Assembly (NCBI GenBank): GCA_937136425.1
Contig: CAKZON010000070.1
Location: 267,711 to 331,710, forward strand
DNA: 64,000 bases
Direction of reading: 5' to 3'
DNA from: an uncultured Crocinitomix sp.
Lineage (GTDB): Bacteria > Bacteroidota > Bacteroidia > Flavobacteriales_D > Crocinitomicaceae
Numbering within the stretch: the first letter of the stretch is position 1; each line of letters begins with the position of its first letter. A program made the position numbers and the translations under genes. The notes under the pieces are model-generated. The model was not told the DNA's origin. It ran no database searches and saw only the letters and a program-made list of their open reading frames with translations. Positions 34,474-45,000 of the stretch are shown piece by piece.

Positions 34474-36939
34474 ATGTCAAATAAACCCCATTTTTTATTC
34501 CGAAACCCTGTACAGGGTACAACAACTTTTAGGTATGGCCCAAGAAACCCAGGTCCTTCTGATGAAAATCGGGATGAAATCCCTGACTACACGCTAAAAA
34601 CGAATAGTTTTAGATCGTCAATTCAAGGTTTTTTTGGAGATTTAGATTTAAGAAATGAACAACGTAATCTAGAGTTGGATATTCCAGAAAACATTGTTTG
34701 TTTGGAGCTTATATTTCATGGGTATTTTGACTCCCCTGAATTTGAAAACTATTATCGAAATAATTTTGGACTTTCACCAATTCGCTATTTCAATCATAAT
34801 AAGAACGCTCTTTTTGCTGTACATGATATAGATTTATTTGAAGTTTTCATTCAACATATTGAGAACTTTATAAACTGTGATGATCATAATGTGTCTGAAA
34901 GAAATTATGACAATAAGATAAAATTCATAGAGTCTTTTCATTTTCATACGACCGATCGAATTATTGAGAATTTAATTGAAGAAGATGAAGAAACGATCTA
35001 TTTATCTTTACTGGACAATCAAGAGCTAATAGTTCAAGATAGGATTCCTGTTTTACAGGAAAAACTTTTCGTCTATTTGAACGAAAGGGGAATGGAATAT
35101 AGATATAACCCCGTAAATGAACAGGTAGAGCTAAAAAACATTGATAACGAGGGTTTAATTGAAATAGCTCAAAATTTTGATATTGTACAAAAGATTAATA
35201 GCATATCTACTGCTGTGAGACGTCCGGGACTATTTGGAACGTCTCAAATCGAATATCCATTTTCTATCCGTCAAGTTAGTGATCTCCCAATCATTGGTGT
35301 TGCAGATACAGGTATAAGTGCTCAAACTCCATTGTCATCAATAATTGTTAATACAGACAATACTTATCATGTATCAGGTGGAGACCCTAAAGTGGATGAT
35401 GCTTCTCATGGAACAGGTGTTGGTGCATTTGCTGCTCTTGGGAAGCAGTTGGCTGGAAATGTGTCGGGGGAACTCGTTCCTGATGCACGACTTTTATCAA
35501 TAAAAATTCTTTCTGGAGAATCAGGATCATTATCTTACTTAGATGTGATTGAAATGCTAAAAAAGGCACATGATGAATTGGGCATAAAACTTTTTGTTTT
35601 AACAATTTCAGTTAAGAATGGTTTACCTAACGGAACAACGTTTTCTGACTACGCCTTCCTTTTAGATCAACTAGCATTTGAAAATGATTTAATGGTGTTT
35701 ATTTCTACTGCCAATATGAATAATATGGGGATGGATTCGACTCCGTATGATAATCATCCCGAACATTTATTGGGAGAATCGGGGAATATGTGTAGCCCTG
35801 CTGACAGTATGAACAACTTGACGGTTGGTGCGATAGGAGATAACCTAGAACACGTTGAGTATACTGCAGACAGCTTTCCACTAACGGACAAAGATTTACC
35901 TACGATTTACACGAGAAAATTTCATTTTGATTATTCAAATACAAGAATGAAAAATGCGAAATTGATAAAACCTGATGTTCTCTATTATGGTGGAAATTTT
36001 ACCGTAAGAACAGGTGGTCTTCTTGATAATATTGGTGATGCGGGAATTCAATATTTAACTTCTAATCCTGCCGTTCCATTTGAAAAGGAATTGGGGACAA
36101 GTTTTGCCACGCCATTGGTAGCCAATTTGGCTGCAAAAATTATCGGAAAATATCCAGAGCTTAACCTCCAGTCGGTTAAGGCTTTAATTATCAATAGTGC
36201 TGAAGAAATTGATGTCCAAAAACAAAATCCAAATATTGAAATTTTTCATAATAGATATATTTGCGGTCATGGCAAACCTGATGAAAGTAGATGCCTCTTT
36301 TCTAATGACAATGAAGTTACATTGATTCTCGAAGATTCAATTAGAATTGATGAGATAAAGACCCATGAGTTTAAATTGCCTGATTATTTACTAGCAGAAA
36401 ACTTGAAAGATCGAAGCTTGCTTAAAGTTTCTGGAACGCTCTGTTATAAAATAAAGCCAATTAGAAATAACGACTTAGCGTATTGTCCTGTAAATATTTC
36501 TTTCGGTATTATGAAAAACCTACCTCTTGAAGCTTATAGGTTCGAGGAGCGAAATGGTCAACGAAAAAGAGTTGCTACTGGCATATTGAAAAATTCCTCT
36601 AAGAACATAGCAGGAAAGAAAGGGAAAGGTTGGTCACAAGACGCAATTTATAAAAGTAAAGTATTAAGTAATACCCAAAAAATCCAATTCAATCTAAGCA
36701 AGAGTAACATAAATGAAGAAAATCGAACTTTCAAAGTTGCGTTATTCTCTCACTTCCATAAAATTTTGACCGAAATAGAAAAAAGTAGCTTACCCGATAC
36801 TTATGAATTTAGCCTTGTTTTAACAATTAAAGAAAACCAGAAGGAAAGTGACCTCACTGGACGACTCTATGAGGATATTCAGCTCGAAAATAATTTAGAA
36901 ATAATTACGACTCTTGACGCTGAATTAGAGATTGAATAA
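34474..36939 (+). CDS. Subtilisin-like serine protease, IetS-type (defence-associated)
   Basis: The 821-residue product is an S8 peptidase with no signal peptide, so it is cytoplasmic. The triad is D278 (IIGVADTGIS), H312 (DDASHGTGVG) and S543 (GTSFATPLVANL), with oxyanion N414 (ISTANMNNMG). A ~275-residue N-terminal and a ~270-residue C-terminal domain flank it. The open frame begins with a TTG at 34441, but MSNKPHFLFRNP at 34474 matches the RPHL-type start of this subtilase group. Its neighbour is an AAA+ ATPase, the pairing of the IetAS system named among predicted and tested anti-phage systems. Here the two are convergent rather than co-directional. Confidence 0.85.
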   Translation: MSNKPHFLFRNPVQGTTTFRYGPRNPGPSDENRDEIPDYTLKTNSFRSSIQGFFGDLDLRNEQRNLELDIPENIVCLELIFHGYFDSPEFENYYRNNFGLSPIRYFNHNKNALFAVHDIDLFEVFIQHIENFINCDDHNVSERNYDNKIKFIESFHFHTTDRIIENLIEEDEETIYLSLLDNQELIVQDRIPVLQEKLFVYLNERGMEYRYNPVNEQVELKNIDNEGLIEIAQNFDIVQKINSISTAVRRPGLFGTSQIEYPFSIRQVSDLPIIGVADTGISAQTPLSSIIVNTDNTYHVSGGDPKVDDASHGTGVGAFAALGKQLAGNVSGELVPDARLLSIKILSGESGSLSYLDVIEMLKKAHDELGIKLFVLTISVKNGLPNGTTFSDYAFLLDQLAFENDLMVFISTANMNNMGMDSTPYDNHPEHLLGESGNMCSPADSMNNLTVGAIGDNLEHVEYTADSFPLTDKDLPTIYTRKFHFDYSNTRMKNAKLIKPDVLYYGGNFTVRTGGLLDNIGDAGIQYLTSNPAVPFEKELGTSFATPLVANLAAKIIGKYPELNLQSVKALIINSAEEIDVQKQNPNIEIFHNRYICGHGKPDESRCLFSNDNEVTLILEDSIRIDEIKTHEFKLPDYLLAENLKDRSLLKVSGTLCYKIKPIRNNDLAYCPVNISFGIMKNLPLEAYRFEERNGQRKRVATGILKNSSKNIAGKKGKGWSQDAIYKSKVLSNTQKIQFNLSKSNINEENRTFKVALFSHFHKILTEIEKSSLPDTYEFSLVLTIKENQKESDLTGRLYEDIQLENNLEIITTLDAELEIE

Positions 36940-36940
36940 A

Positions 36941-37963
36941 TTAATGTTGATTTTCTTGTTCAACTTTAATCAAGTTTTGCCAAAGTAAAGAGTCTATTAT
37001 AGTAATCTTAGGCTTGTCTGTCATACTTTGATTTAACAAGCTTCTTTTTATTGCTGTTAATAATGTTCTTTGTATAGTATAAAAAGAAAGTCCCTCAGAT
37101 AGCTCTATGAGCTTTTTCAATGAAACTTTCTTATCTAGTGTAAAGACACCTGATTTCAAAGTTTTTTGAATTAACTCTTTGATTTGATCTTTAGACGGAA
37201 TATTAAATTCAACTTTTAAATCAAATCTTCTCATCAAAGCGGGATCAATAGCCTCAACGCTATTCGTGGCAGCAATAATAATACTCTTTTGAGGTAAGTA
37301 ATCAAATAACTGAAGAATCGTATTAACAACCCTTTTCATTTCTGCATGATCCTGATTAGTATCTCGCATTTTCCCTAGACTATCAAATTCATCTAGAAAT
37401 ATGACACACTCCTCGCTTGCAGCTCGACGAAAAATTTTCGCTAAATTCTTACTGGTTTCACCAAGTTTTGAAGATACAATAGCTCCAAGACTAATGACAA
37501 TCATGATCTTGTCCAACTCTCCTGCCATTACATAAGAAGCAAGCGTTTTCCCACAACCTGAAGCTCCATGAAAAAGTATCTTATTAGAAACTGGAAGATC
37601 AAAACCTTGAAGCATTTCAAGATTTTGATGTTCGGAAACGAAATACCTTAACTCCGTTTTTATATCAGAAGAAATCACCAAATTATCAAAGTTGTAATCT
37701 GATGTCAGTTTTTCTATAATGAAATCTTTTACGTCATTATCTTCTTCACGTAATAGATGTTTTTGAGATCCAACTACTGATAAACCTGAATGTGCCTTAT
37801 TACGAATCCCTTCCTTTAATATAGATTGCAATTGGATGGCGAAATTTGTTTTTTTTGTTTGCTTGGAATATGTGACAAGATCATTTAAAACTTTCAAAAG
37901 TTCTTCTTGATTGTTTTCGAGACCGTACTTCGCTATTTCCTTTATGTAATCAAATTGTGACAT
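36941..37963 (-). CDS. AAA+ ATPase, IetA-type partner of the subtilase
   Basis: The 340-residue product has a helical N-terminal domain (~1-110) and one AAA+ module: Walker A GASGCGKT (133-140), Walker B VIFLDE (187-192), sensor-1 N234 (IIIAATNS) and arginine finger R245/R246 (DPALMRRFD), then a lid domain. Its genes' stops are one base apart from the subtilase's, tail to tail. In IetAS the ATPase is thought to control or feed the protease. Function in defence is inferred from the pairing and the island setting. Confidence 0.85.
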   Translation of the reverse strand: MSQFDYIKEIAKYGLENNQEELLKVLNDLVTYSKQTKKTNFAIQLQSILKEGIRNKAHSGLSVVGSQKHLLREEDNDVKDFIIEKLTSDYNFDNLVISSDIKTELRYFVSEHQNLEMLQGFDLPVSNKILFHGASGCGKTLASYVMAGELDKIMIVISLGAIVSSKLGETSKNLAKIFRRAASEECVIFLDEFDSLGKMRDTNQDHAEMKRVVNTILQLFDYLPQKSIIIAATNSVEAIDPALMRRFDLKVEFNIPSKDQIKELIQKTLKSGVFTLDKKVSLKKLIELSEGLSFYTIQRTLLTAIKRSLLNQSMTDKPKITIIDSLLWQNLIKVEQENQH

Positions 37964-38156
37964 CAGCAGAAAAGGTGTTTTTGGGTGATCTTAGAACCCA
38001 AAAGTTACAAAAATTAAGTGCAAAATTACCTATTATATACCGTTTTATTTAATAAAAGTTACTTGAATCCATTAAACCATTCAATAAGTTTTATTTTACT
38101 TCTTCGTACAAATAAAGAATTTTAACCAATTTGATTACTTTTATAGTCATACGCAA

Positions 38157-39020
38157 ATGCAAGATCTAAAACAAATACTATCCCATCTACCATCCGAAAG
38201 GATAGCAGACCTTGAGCAAATCACTCAAAAGATATTGGACACCCACCGTGTAGACATCATAATGCTTTTCGGAAGTTACGCAAGAGGTGATTTCAAAACC
38301 GAACGCGGCAAAGAGCAGGGAAAGAAAAGTGATTTTGATATTTTGATTGTTGTTGAAAGTGGAGACAGAAGAAAGCATGTAGTTTCTAAACTAAGAGGCG
38401 CTTTTAAGGACATGGAAATTGTTGTGCAAACACTAGTGGTTAATATTAGCGTTGTAAACAAAGCTTTGGAAGAAAATCAATATTTCTATTCTGATATTAA
38501 GAAAGAAGGTATTGAGTTGTTTAATTCTGGACGATATGACTTTGCTTCATTTAAGGGTTTGTCTCCAACTCGTAGAAGGGAAATTGCAGAGGCTGATTTT
38601 GAAGAATGGAAAGATCAAGCTGAAGTTTCGTTTAAATATGCACAATCAGCTATACCTAACAAAGATTTTAGTTTCGCTTCGTTTCTCCTTCAACAAACAA
38701 TTGAAATGTGTTACACTGCTATCGAAATGGTTTTCAGTCATTACAATCCACATGAGCATAATCTATTTGTACTGCGTGATCGTTGTGTACGTTTTCATAA
38801 ACGTTTGAAAGGCGTTTTCCATTATGATAATGAAGAGCATACGAAATTGTTTGATCAATTAAATTATGCTTATATCGGAGGACGTTACCGCAACGAAAAG
38901 GAATTTCCTGTGGATATAGATAAGATTGATTTTTGGAAGCAGGAGACGGAAGCCTTTTTGAAATTGACGGAGGAGATTTGTTTGGAGCGGATTGAGCATT
39001 TCGGCAAAAGCTCAATGTAA
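38157..39020 (+). CDS. Nucleotidyltransferase-HEPN fusion protein
   Basis: The 287-residue product joins an N-terminal minimal nucleotidyltransferase (MLFGSYARGDFK, then KKSDFDILIVVES, residues ~40-70; the GS and SD motifs are separated by more residues than usual) to a C-terminal HEPN domain (residues ~150-280; RDRCVRFHKRLK and YIGGRYRNEKEF). As separate proteins these form MNT-HEPN toxin-antitoxin pairs, where the nucleotidyltransferase AMPylates and silences the HEPN RNase. In the fused form the roles are less clear. It has its own upstream region, divergent from the AAA+ gene (193-nt gap). Confidence 0.8.
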   Translation: MQDLKQILSHLPSERIADLEQITQKILDTHRVDIIMLFGSYARGDFKTERGKEQGKKSDFDILIVVESGDRRKHVVSKLRGAFKDMEIVVQTLVVNISVVNKALEENQYFYSDIKKEGIELFNSGRYDFASFKGLSPTRRREIAEADFEEWKDQAEVSFKYAQSAIPNKDFSFASFLLQQTIEMCYTAIEMVFSHYNPHEHNLFVLRDRCVRFHKRLKGVFHYDNEEHTKLFDQLNYAYIGGRYRNEKEFPVDIDKIDFWKQETEAFLKLTEEICLERIEHFGKSSM

Positions 39021-39400
39021 AGGTTTAGGGCATTGGAAATTTAGTTTTTATTTCGGGTATTCCCTCCTCATTTATCCCGATACATTTTTGCTCCCCAATT
39101 TTTTAATTTTGAATAGATAATGGCTCAGGGCTATTTATTGACTGGTTAGAAAATGGTGAACTACTGAAGGGAAATGAAAAACGGGAATGACAATATTTCT
39201 GAACGACGAAAAAATATTTCAGGCAGCATCCATAGTCTTCTTTATTTAAATTTTGAATAACGAATAGCTATTCATTAATACTCAAAATGTAAGGTTAAAC
39301 TTGGACAATAGACTGCTTTACCTTATTAGTTCGTTTCGATCTGTTCTTATTCATTTTACAACTTGGTTAAAGTTGTATAGCTATTTCAAGGTAAGACAGA
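39021..39400. other. Gene-free gap, possible right island boundary
   Basis: No recognisable gene, tRNA fragment or att copy was found. The gap contains a perfect 12-bp palindrome GAATAGCTATTC at 39262-39273, and the inverted repeat ACAACTT-ggtta-AAGTTGT at 39358-39376 downstream of the minus-strand barrel gene, lacking a T-run. A 28-codon frame at about 39174 is not convincing. Confidence 0.4.
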
Positions 39401-42046
39401 TTAATGTTTTATTTTCCAACTTAGTTTAATCATGACGTATCGTTTCAAAACTGTTTGTTCTGAATTTTCAGTATAGTCTGTTGTTGCAGTTTGATTAATA
39501 CCCGTATTTTGATTCAGAATGTCAAAAACCATTAAGGACAGTTTTGTTTTTCGTTTATTGAAAGTATAATCAATAGTTGAATTCCAGAGTAAATTTGTTT
39601 TTTGAGAAATGAGACCTGTATTTGACCTTTTCACCAATAAGAATTGACTATTCCAAATGAGTTTTTTGATTATTCGTATGTCTGAGGAGACTTGAACTTC
39701 ATGTTTGAACAAATATCGATTAAATTGTGTTGACAAACCATAGGAGGTATTTCTGACGGAGGTTTGATATCCTATTTTGAGATAGTTTTTATTCTCAAAT
39801 ACAATTTTAGTACTCACTTCTGGAGCGATAGAAAAGATATAGTTTTTATAGATGTATCCATTGTTGAAGCTAATATTTCGACTCACTCCAGGTGTAAGGC
39901 TCAATTTTAGATTCATTGCTAAATTTGAATCTAAGGCTACCTTTTTTTGATATGACATGCTTCCATAAATAGAGTAGCCACCTTTAACATTTTCGAAGGT
40001 GGTATGTTTAATTAAATTTTCATCAATAACGGATTTTGGAATTATCTGATTGTTTTTTAGATCAATATTCAGATAGACAAACATTTGCTGCTTATTCTTA
40101 AAAGATTGATACTTGAAGTTAAATTGATGATTTTCTTGTAGATTGAGATCTGGGTTTCCTGAAATAGTATTTAATGGAGTTATGATATTTTCAAAGGGTT
40201 GAAGTTCGGAGAAAGCTGGTAATGATTTGTTTAAAGAATATGTACCATTAACGGATGCTTTTTTATTGATTTTATATTTAATTTGAGAGGTCAAGAATGT
40301 CGCATTGAAATGTCTTTCAAAATTGGTTTCAGGTCTTAGTAAGTCTATGTAATTTAGTGTCTTAACAAAATGGCTTAAAGTTATATCTGAAGACCAATTT
40401 TTCTTTTTGTAGGTCATTTTGATATAGGGAGTTATGTCATTTTCAGTTGTTTTGAAATCTGTACTTAGTGCAGTACTAAGCACAAAGAATTCATTATTGT
40501 TATATGTGCTATAGTTTTCTTTTATTTCTTCTTTGAAGTAAGTTGCTCCTATCAAAAGAAAAATGCGTTGTTCTTTGACATTGAATTTATAGGATGTACC
40601 AAGTTGAATTGTAGAATTATTTTGATCTAGTTTGCGCGTTTGATTTTGTTTCAAATTAACTAATTCAGTATCATCTTGAAAGTAAATATCGGAACTAGTA
40701 ATGTTTTTGTCTTGTTGAAGGTCTATGATATTAGAAAGTTCAAATTTTAGAATATTTCCAATTTTGCCTGTCTTTTTCGTAATTGAAAGTTTATTTTCAA
40801 TATTGAATCCAGTGGCGTCTGTTTCTGTAAAGCCATTTGAACCATTAATGATAGAATTGATTTCTTGAAAAGAAGTGTTACTGTAGTATGCTTCGGTTTC
40901 ATTTTTGGTAATAATGAATGAAGGAATCACACTAATCAGCAGTGTTGGATTTACTTCGTAGTCTATCCGTAAATTTATTAAATGTATAGTTCCACTATTT
41001 TCTGAAATTCTGTGTTTAGTTGAGAAATAATTTGAATTTGGGAAAGAATTATCTCTAATTCTTTCCATTTCATTATTTCGCTTAGTTCTTGTTACGAAAT
41101 AATTACCACTAAAAGTTACTTTTTTGCTTAATTCACTCGATAAGGTTAAGCCTAGTTTCTGAACTGTTTTGGGGCGTTTATTTTGAGTAATTTTTTTAAT
41201 TGAAGAACCTGAACTATTTATGTTGTTGGTTCCTGATAAGATGTTAAATTGAATTTTTTCTCCAAATGAGTTTACCCCAAGCTTTAGCTCAAAACGCTTA
41301 TTTGTACCACACCCTACACTAATATTCCCCATTAGTTTATTTTTATCTCGATCTTTAATCACCAGGTTTATAGTTTTGGAATCATTACTGCCCTCGTCAT
41401 TTGTAAAAGCTTCACTTTTGCTTTTAGTAGAGGTGATTTGTATGCTTTCCAAAATTTCCTCTGGAAAGTCCTCTAGGGCTGGAATGAATTGGTCCTTAAA
41501 GAATGGCTTCCCATTAATCGTAACTTTATCTACAGGCAGACCATTTACAAGCATTATTCCTTCAGAAGTTAGAACCACACCCGGAAGTGATTCAAGTAAT
41601 TCAACCGTACCTTCAATACGTTCATTTCGAAAATAATCTGCCTTAAAAGTTAATGTATCGGAATTGTATGAAATAGGAGAGGGGCTTGATTGAATAACTA
41701 CAGCATTTAGTAAGTAATTATTTTTTTTTAAGGAAATGGTATCCAATAAAATTTCAGAATGAGTTATCAATATTTCTTTTGCATATTGATGGTAACCGAT
41801 ATAATCTATGAATACTTGAATAGAAGGGACTGACTCATTAATGTTAATGATGAATTTTCCATTGTTATTAGTAAAGGTATAGTTTACTAAAGTACTGTCC
41901 TTGGAATTCATTATTCGCACTTGTGCTCCTTCTAAAAGAGTATCTGAAACTTTAGATTTTACCCAACCTTTAATTTCAACATTATTTTGCTGAGAAAATG
42001 TGTTTAATGTAAACAAAATAAAAGAAATCAAGAATTGAATTCGCAT
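39401..42046 (-). CDS. TonB-receptor-like outer-membrane protein with carboxypeptidase-regulatory-like domain
   Basis: The 881-residue product has a signal peptide (MRIQFLISFILFTLNTFSQ), an N-terminal carboxypeptidase-regulatory-like beta-sandwich (about residues 22-110), a plug domain (LESLPGVVLTSEGIMLVNGL near residue 150) and a long beta barrel to the end. It is of the outer-membrane beta-barrel family often annotated as TonB-dependent-receptor-like. No TonB box is clear. It follows the giant type-B gene by 45 nt in the same direction. Ligand unknown. Confidence 0.8.
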   Translation of the reverse strand: MRIQFLISFILFTLNTFSQQNNVEIKGWVKSKVSDTLLEGAQVRIMNSKDSTLVNYTFTNNNGKFIININESVPSIQVFIDYIGYHQYAKEILITHSEILLDTISLKKNNYLLNAVVIQSSPSPISYNSDTLTFKADYFRNERIEGTVELLESLPGVVLTSEGIMLVNGLPVDKVTINGKPFFKDQFIPALEDFPEEILESIQITSTKSKSEAFTNDEGSNDSKTINLVIKDRDKNKLMGNISVGCGTNKRFELKLGVNSFGEKIQFNILSGTNNINSSGSSIKKITQNKRPKTVQKLGLTLSSELSKKVTFSGNYFVTRTKRNNEMERIRDNSFPNSNYFSTKHRISENSGTIHLINLRIDYEVNPTLLISVIPSFIITKNETEAYYSNTSFQEINSIINGSNGFTETDATGFNIENKLSITKKTGKIGNILKFELSNIIDLQQDKNITSSDIYFQDDTELVNLKQNQTRKLDQNNSTIQLGTSYKFNVKEQRIFLLIGATYFKEEIKENYSTYNNNEFFVLSTALSTDFKTTENDITPYIKMTYKKKNWSSDITLSHFVKTLNYIDLLRPETNFERHFNATFLTSQIKYKINKKASVNGTYSLNKSLPAFSELQPFENIITPLNTISGNPDLNLQENHQFNFKYQSFKNKQQMFVYLNIDLKNNQIIPKSVIDENLIKHTTFENVKGGYSIYGSMSYQKKVALDSNLAMNLKLSLTPGVSRNISFNNGYIYKNYIFSIAPEVSTKIVFENKNYLKIGYQTSVRNTSYGLSTQFNRYLFKHEVQVSSDIRIIKKLIWNSQFLLVKRSNTGLISQKTNLLWNSTIDYTFNKRKTKLSLMVFDILNQNTGINQTATTDYTENSEQTVLKRYVMIKLSWKIKH

Positions 42047-42091
42047 GGATAAAATGGTAGTTACATGATTTTTTTGAGGGGTAGATTTCCC

Positions 42092-45000
42092 TTATTTTAA
42101 GACTGAAACATGACCATTGTAAGTTTTTTTCTCTATTCCCAAATCAGTAATTACCGAGAACTCTATCCGCCATATGTAAATCCCATCTTGTACAAGGTTT
42201 CCGTTGACTCCAGTCCCATCCCATCCAATAGTATAGTTTTGGCTTTGGAAAAGTGTTTCTCCCCAACGATCAAATATTGATAATTGATAATCAGAAGGTA
42301 AAGTGGTGGGAGAGAAAATGGGAGTGAAGACAGCATTAAAATTGTTGCCATCAGGTGTAAATGCGTTTGGTACGTAAAAAAGAACTTTGTTGTCAAAGTA
42401 AATCGTTTTTACAATCGAATCTTCGCAATGTGTGTTCGTAACTGTCAAAAGTATCTCGGCACTTGTTCCATCCTCAAATTTATGAGTTGGATTCTCTGTA
42501 AACGAACTTCCACCATCTCCGAAATACCAATACCAATAATCTTCTCCGATTGATTCATTCATGAAATAAACTTCCTCATCATAACTTGGGTGTTCTGGAG
42601 AAAAGCTAAAAGCGGCTATAGGATTATCATGAATTAAAATTTCGACAGCCATGATGCTATCGCTACTGCAACCATTTTCAGATGTAACAGTTAGGGAAAC
42701 ATCATAACTTCCGGAACTAACATAACTATGTGTTGGATTTTCTAGGTTTGAAGATTCACCGTCACCAAAACTCCAATGCCAGTTTGCTATTGGAGAACTA
42801 GATGATTCTGAAAAGTCATGAAAGTCAGTAACCAAAGGAGCACAACCCACAGTATCTTGAACAGAAAAAACAGTGTTTATACTTTCAATGGAAACACTAA
42901 TCGTATCAACAGTTGTACAACTATCAAGCGATACTTGAACCCAATAGACACCTTCTGATTCAACATTAAAGGTTTGCTCTGTGCTTCCATCTTGCCATAA
43001 AAATTCGGCATCTGGATTTCCAGCATCTAGCAATAATTCATCTCCTTCACAAATAAGTGTATCACTACCGATATTAACAGGGAACCCAGCATCTTCAATA
43101 CTGAAAAATAGAGTGTCTACTTTTAAACAGCTCGAAGTTATTTCTACCCAATGGTCACCTGGACAAAGATCGTTAATAACAGCGCTATCAATCGTTGTAT
43201 TTAGTACTTCATCTCCCGTGCTCCACACAAAATTATAAGGAGGTAATCCACAGTCTATTTTAGCGGTTGCTTCTCCATTACACTCACAAGATGTGGCATC
43301 AGTTATATTTAGAGAAGACCTTAATGAATCTTCAAGTTTCATTAGGATAATATTATCAAAAAATGGGCTTTCAATTTCTTCATCAAAATAAGTTGTTCCA
43401 CCTGCATTCAATAAAGGCAAACCTTCAGAATCATCATATTCTTGAAGAAAAAAACCTTGAAATAAATTTCCATTTGGATCTACAGTAATTTCTGGCGTAA
43501 AATCATAACCGATTCCTCCTAAATAACTTCCCCAATTCAAGGTTCCATCATTACCGAATTTAGCAATAAAGACATCTGTGTTACCTTCAAGTGTATTGTC
43601 AAAGTAATGACAGTCATTAGCATCAGGTAAAGGCATATCTGTCGATAATGTTATAAAAGTTAAATATATATTCCCACATTCATCAATTGGTAAGTCATTC
43701 GGAAATTGTAATTCGGAGCTATTACCACCATAATATGTTGCCCACAAACGATTCCCATCATTATCAAATTTTAGAATAAAAGCATCTGAAATACCGTTTA
43801 ACGTTTCTTGAAAATATGTCCCTCCATCCTCCACTTCAAAGTCCTCAGACCTTGTAGTTCCTGCAACAAAAAGATTACCTAAAGGATCTATTTCGAGTAT
43901 TGCTTCAGATTCTGAATCAGCGCCACCATAATATGTTCCCCATTCCAAATTACCACTATTATCCAACTTTGAGATAACGTAATCTGACTCTCCAGAATAA
44001 GAGTCTTCAAAATATGTTCCTGCGTTTTCTAAAGGAATGTCCGTTGAAACAGTTCTACAGCAAAAGAAAACATTACCAGTTAGATCAGTGGATAGGTCCA
44101 ATGGAACATCTTCAGCAATTCCACCGTAGAATGTTGCCATTTCTCTATTTCCTGCATTGTCAAATTTTAAAACAAATAAATCAAACTCTCCCGCTAAAGT
44201 TCCTTGAAAATAAGTTCCAGCATCTTGCAAGGGGAAAATCGTAGAACCTGTTGTACCAAGAACCCATACGTTACCAAAAACATCCGCTTCTATAACTTGA
44301 CCACCTTCTGCCCCATTACCTCCATAATACGTGCTTAATAAACGCTCACCATTGTTAGAGAACTTTAAAATAAACGCGTCACTCCATTCGTCCAGATCAT
44401 TTTGAAAAAAAGTACCTGCATTTAACAATGGAAAATCATCTGACCAAGTATAACCAGTTAACCAAATATTTCCATCAATGTCCGCTGTTATTGAAAGGGC
44501 CTCTTCAGATTCTCCACCAGAATAAAAAGTTCCCCATAATAAAGTTCCATTATTATTGAATTTGGCAATAAAAATATCGGATACTCCTGTTAAGCTACCT
44601 TCAAAAAAGGTTCCTGCATCCAATACTGGAAAATCAATAGACTGGGCAGTACCTGTAACAAATAAGTTCCCTACATTATCAGTTTCGATATCATGAAGAT
44701 AATCCGTTGATTCTCCACTAAAAAGTGTTCCCCAAGTTAGTTCAGGGTCAATAATAAGCACTTTATTGCCGTCATATTTTTCTAAATCAATGGTGATTTC
44801 ATACGAAAACAAACGGCTATTTGTTGAATACGGATGACTGTCAAAATTACCTTCCCCTAAAAAAGTTAGAGTTCCATTTTCTGTAGAACTGTAACGCGCT
44901 TTTACAGGGCCACTATCTTGAAAACACATTAATTCTCCCTCAACTACTTTTCCTAAATCATTTGAAAATTGCAGATTGGTATTTGTTAATTGCATTTCTC

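Larger units (their letters stand above)
30376..39300. mobile_element. Putative integrated island at tRNA-Ser(GGA)
   Basis: A large serine recombinase gene lies against and across the tRNA-Ser gene, followed by a coupled small ORF, a MerR-like regulator, a zinc-finger-like gene, phased repeats, a protease/ATPase defence-like pair and a nucleotidyltransferase-HEPN fusion, none of which fit the housekeeping genes to the left. The left end is fixed by the tRNA. The right end is only a guess (the 39.0-39.4 kb gap, before the secretion gene block); I found no second copy of the tRNA 3' end in the window. No relaxase or conjugation gene is present, so it would be an integrative element without its own transfer genes, or the remains of a larger one. 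Confidence 0.6.

Noticed and set aside
39021..39400. Second att site or tRNA-Ser fragment marking the right island end
   Set aside because: No copy of the tRNA 3' end (GGTTCGAATCCCC) was found in this gap or elsewhere to the right.
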